Positions 61,541 to 64,000 of a stretch of DNA of 64,000 nt are shown here, one piece after another (within the stretch, counting starts at the first letter, position 1; each line of letters begins with the position of its first letter). Made by a program: the position numbers and the translations under genes. The notes below the pieces were generated by a model. It was not told where the DNA came from. It saw nothing but the letters and a program-made list of their open reading frames with translations, and made no database searches. Origin of the DNA: Clavibacter phaseoli (GTDB lineage: Bacteria; Actinomycetota; Actinomycetes; Actinomycetales; Microbacteriaceae); assembly GCF_021922925.1 (NCBI RefSeq), contig NZ_CP040786.1:1922001-1986000 (forward strand). The letters are read 5' to 3'.

Positions 61541-61616
61541 GCCTGGGTAGCTCAGTTGGTAGAGCGTTCGACTGAAAATCGAAAGGTCCGCGGATCGACG
61601 CCGCGTCCAGGCACCA
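61541..61616 (+). tRNA. tRNA-Phe (anticodon GAA)
   Basis: The acceptor GCCTGGG pairs with TCCAGGC, followed by A and an encoded CCA. The anticodon stem-loop TTCGA-CTGAAAA-TCGAA gives GAA. The T loop reads ATCGACG, with A instead of the nearly universal T at position 54. All stems pair well, so I treat it as functional. Confidence 0.93.
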
Positions 61617-61685
61617 TCTCGCCGGTCCCCGTCCTCGACGGCAGGGCCGGAGTCCTTCTTCTCGGCCCGTTACCGGCGGCCCGCC

Positions 61686-62219
61686 TCAGGCGCCGGACGC
61701 GAGCGCCGCCGCGAAGGCCGCCAGCACCGCGTCCGAGAACAGGACGAAGCGCACCAGCTCGATCCCGTCCGCCGCGCCGTCCGCGATCGCCTCGCGCGCC
61801 GACGCGACCGCCACGCGCGCCGCGTCGTCGACCGGCCAGCCGTAGACGCCGGCCGAGACCGCGGGGAAGGCGACGCTGCGGATCCCGAGGGCCGCGGCCT
61901 CCTCGATCGACCGGCGGTAGGCGCTCGCGAGGACCGGGGTGCGGTCGTCGGACGCCGACCAGACGGGACCGACCGTGTGGATCACGTGGCGCGCCGCGAG
62001 GCGGAAGCCGGGCGTCGCGACCGCGTCGCCCGCGGGCAGGCCGTCGGGCAGCCGCTCCGCGCGGATGCGGCGGCAGGCGGCGAGCAGCTCGGGGCCGGCC
62101 GCGCGGTGGATCGCGCCGTCCACTCCCCCGCCGCCGAGGAGCGACGAGTTCGCCGCGTTCACGATCGCGTCGAGGTCCTGCCGGGTGATGTCGCCGCGCA
62201 CGGCCTCGAGCTCGGTCAT
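61686..62219 (-). CDS. Macro domain protein (ADP-ribose/O-acetyl-ADP-ribose deacetylase type)
   Basis: The protein has 177 residues from ATG 62219. Single macro domain: VRGDITRQDLDAIVNAANSS, LLGGGGVDGAIHRAAG (ADP-ribose phosphate loop) and SVAFPAVSAGVYGWPVDDA. This is the MacroD/YmdB-like group, which removes ADP-ribose esters or hydrolyses O-acetyl-ADP-ribose. It stands alone, downstream-facing towards tRNA-Phe. The protein partner is unknown. Confidence 0.94.
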   Translation of the reverse strand: MTELEAVRGDITRQDLDAIVNAANSSLLGGGGVDGAIHRAAGPELLAACRRIRAERLPDGLPAGDAVATPGFRLAARHVIHTVGPVWSASDDRTPVLASAYRRSIEEAAALGIRSVAFPAVSAGVYGWPVDDAARVAVASAREAIADGAADGIELVRFVLFSDAVLAAFAAALASGA

Positions 62220-62495
62220 GGATCCAGCCTGGCCCGGATCGGCACGGGGAGGGAGACCCGCGCGGACGACGCTGTCCGACGGGCGGCGACCGGAACCGTT
62301 CGGGTGGGCTCCGGGCACATCGGGATTATTCGGAACCCGGGGAAGAACGGATTGGGCGGCCCGCCGTGCGCGTCCCCGACGGGGCGCTCCCGGCGGGCCG
62401 TCATGACCGCGACCGGCCGGCGGCCCGGTCGTGCGGAGGCGACGCGGGGATACTGGAGGGGTCGGTGACCTCCTGCCGGCGTCGACAGGAGTCCC

Positions 62496-64000
62496 ATGGC
62501 CAAGCCCGCATCCCGCCCCGCCCCCGAGCGCACCGACGGCTACGTCGCCCTCCGCAGCTACGCCGCCATCGGGGACGGGCGCACCGTCGCGCTCATCGCG
62601 GAGGACGGCGACATCGACTGGCTGCCGCTGCCGAACCTGCACACGGCGCCCGCGTTCGCCGCGATGCTCGACGCCCCGCACGGCGGCCGGATCACGCTGC
62701 GGCCCGACGAGGACTTCGAGGTGACGCGGGCCTACGTGCCCGGCACCAACGTGCTCACCACCACCTTCACCACGGCGTCCGGCACGGTGCGCGTGACCGA
62801 CGCGCTCGTCACGGGCGTCGCCGGTCGCCTGCCGTGGTCGGAGCTCGGGCGTCGGGTCGAGGGGCTCGCGGGCGCGGTCGCGATGAGCTGGCTCGTCGCG
62901 CCCGGCACCGCGCTGGGCACGTCGTCGCCGTGGGTGCAGTCGACGCACAACGGGCACGTCATCCGCGTGGACGGCGTCACCCTCGCGGTCGTCGGCCTCG
63001 ACCACGGTCCCGCCGAGCCCGGGACGCAGTCGCTGTCCGGCGCGTTCACGACGAGGGAGGGGTCGCGCCACGTCATCACGATGGTGGGCACCGAGCGGGA
63101 GCCCGTGCGGATCCCGAACCCGGAGATCGTGGACGAGGGCATCGACCGCACCATCCGCAACTGGGAGTACTGGAGCGCCGAGTTCCGGTACGAGGGCGAG
63201 TGGGCCGAGGCCGTGCAGCGCAGCGCCCTCGCGCTGAAGCTGCTCGTGCACGCGCCCACCGGATCCATCGCCGCGGCCGCGACGACCTCGCTGCCCGAGC
63301 GGATGGACGGCGGCAAGAACTGGGACTACCGCTTCGCCTGGGTGCGCGACCTCGCGTACACGGTGAACGCGCTCGTGCGGTTCGGCCTGCGCGAGGAGAC
63401 GCACGCGGCGGTGTCGTGGATGCTCCGCACGATCCGCGACAACGGCCCGGACCTCCACGTCTTCTACTCCCTCGAGGGCGGCGTGCCCCAGGGCAGCTCG
63501 AACCCCGAGGTGCCGGGCTGGCGCGGCGTCGGGCCCGTCGTCGACGGCAACGACGCGCAGTCGCAGCTGCAGCTGGGCGTCTTCGGCGACCTGTTCGACG
63601 TGGTGCGCACCTACGTCCGCGACGGCAACGTGCTCGACGCCGACACCGGCCGGCTCCTCGCGACGTTCGCCGACCGCACCTGCGACATGTGGCAGAAGCG
63701 CGACGCCGGCATGTGGGAGCTCGAGGACGAGCAGCACTACACGACCTCGAAGCTCGGCTGCTGGCAGGCGCTCGACTGCGCCGTCGAGCTCGCGGAGCTG
63801 GGCCAGATCCCCGGCGTGCCGGACCGGTGGCGGGCCGAGCGCGACCGGATCCGCACCTGGGTCGAGGAGGAGTGCTGGGACGAGGGGCGCGGCGCCTACG
63901 TGATGCACCCGGGCAGCCAGCGGCTCGACGCGAGCATCCTGCTGCACGCCGTCTCCGGCTTCGACCGCGGCGAGCGCATGTCCCGCACCCTCGACGCGCT
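62496..64000 (+). CDS. Glycoside hydrolase family 15 protein (glucoamylase/trehalase-like), cut by right edge
   Basis: ATG 62496 has AGGAG 5 bases upstream, and the frame stays open to the end of the window (about 501 residues visible). The N-terminal domain begins YVALRSYAAIGDGRTVALIA and DGDIDWLPLPNL. The (alpha/alpha)6 catalytic barrel has GKNWDYRFAWVRDLAYTVNA and GMWELEDEQHYTTSKLGCW with the likely general-acid glutamate. There is no signal peptide, so it acts on internal glucans or trehalose. GH15 also includes trehalases, and sequence alone does not decide. The 276 bases upstream (62220-62495) show no clear promoter or gene. Confidence 0.9.
   Translation, partial: MAKPASRPAPERTDGYVALRSYAAIGDGRTVALIAEDGDIDWLPLPNLHTAPAFAAMLDAPHGGRITLRPDEDFEVTRAYVPGTNVLTTTFTTASGTVRVTDALVTGVAGRLPWSELGRRVEGLAGAVAMSWLVAPGTALGTSSPWVQSTHNGHVIRVDGVTLAVVGLDHGPAEPGTQSLSGAFTTREGSRHVITMVGTEREPVRIPNPEIVDEGIDRTIRNWEYWSAEFRYEGEWAEAVQRSALALKLLVHAPTGSIAAAATTSLPERMDGGKNWDYRFAWVRDLAYTVNALVRFGLREETHAAVSWMLRTIRDNGPDLHVFYSLEGGVPQGSSNPEVPGWRGVGPVVDGNDAQSQLQLGVFGDLFDVVRTYVRDGNVLDADTGRLLATFADRTCDMWQKRDAGMWELEDEQHYTTSKLGCWQALDCAVELAELGQIPGVPDRWRAERDRIRTWVEEECWDEGRGAYVMHPGSQRLDASILLHAVSGFDRGERMSRTLDA

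Overview
The window is a chromosomal segment of a high-GC actinobacterium. The base composition looks like about 73% G+C. GTG starts are frequent, as are ATGA and GTGA overlaps between genes. The block tilS-hpt-ftsH-folE-folP-folBK-(PH-domain genes)-panC-lysS-clpC is a familiar actinobacterial arrangement. The gene repertoire (AglE-type and ChvE-type sugar transporters, LacI-type regulators, beta-glucosidase, arabinose and xylose isomerases) fits a plant-associated Microbacteriaceae member such as Clavibacter. That assignment is from memory and has not been checked by a search. I see no prophage, transposase, CRISPR array or other mobile element.

Region 1 (1-9.4 kb) holds the tail of a large LuxR-type regulator, tRNA-Ser(GGA), a membrane protein coupled to an aminoglycoside-kinase-like protein, a membrane acyltransferase-like protein, a Bcr/CflA exporter, a class V aminotransferase divergent from its likely LysR regulator, an orphan 111-residue protein and an OhrR-like MarR regulator. 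Region 2 (9.4-22.4 kb) is a sugar-use island: GH1 beta-glucosidase with a GNAT acetyltransferase, divergent xylA with a palindromic operator, and a long minus-strand block running from a LacI-type repressor through araB, araD, araA and the ChvE-MmsA-MmsB importer. Pentoses would enter by this importer and be isomerised by AraA or XylA. The repressor is predicted to act at an operator in front of araB and at its own promoter.

Region 3 (22.4-29.6 kb) carries an RNase HI with an unusual tail, the transsulfuration pair (cystathionine beta-synthase and cystathionine gamma-synthase/lyase), an exported DUF3105/DUF305 pair that may bind metal, and an ABC exporter half-transporter. Region 4 (29.6-38 kb) carries an AglE-type alpha-glucoside ABC importer without its own ATPase, a divergent LacI regulator with matching operators, a MarR-controlled MFS pump and a second LuxR regulator. 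Region 5 (38-57.5 kb) is housekeeping on the minus strand: rplJ-rplL with its leader, an epimerase/aldo-keto reductase pair, clpC, two tiny membrane proteins, lysS, panC, a DUF2520 protein, two bacterial-PH-domain proteins, DUF3180, the folate genes, ftsH, hpt and tilS.

Region 6 (57.5-64 kb) has ppa, two adjacent cell-wall hydrolases that share the same coiled-coil N-terminal half (one M23, one NlpC/P60), tRNA-Glu, tRNA-Asp and tRNA-Phe, a macro-domain protein, and a GH15 enzyme cut by the window's right edge.

The window is mostly ordinary chromosome. The points most worth a second look are the coiled-coil-sharing hydrolase pair, the DUF3105/DUF305 pair, the micro-membrane-protein genes between lysS and clpC, the tandem hairpins behind both binding-protein genes, several predicted leaderless operator-promoters, and a strong excess of the palindrome GGATCC.
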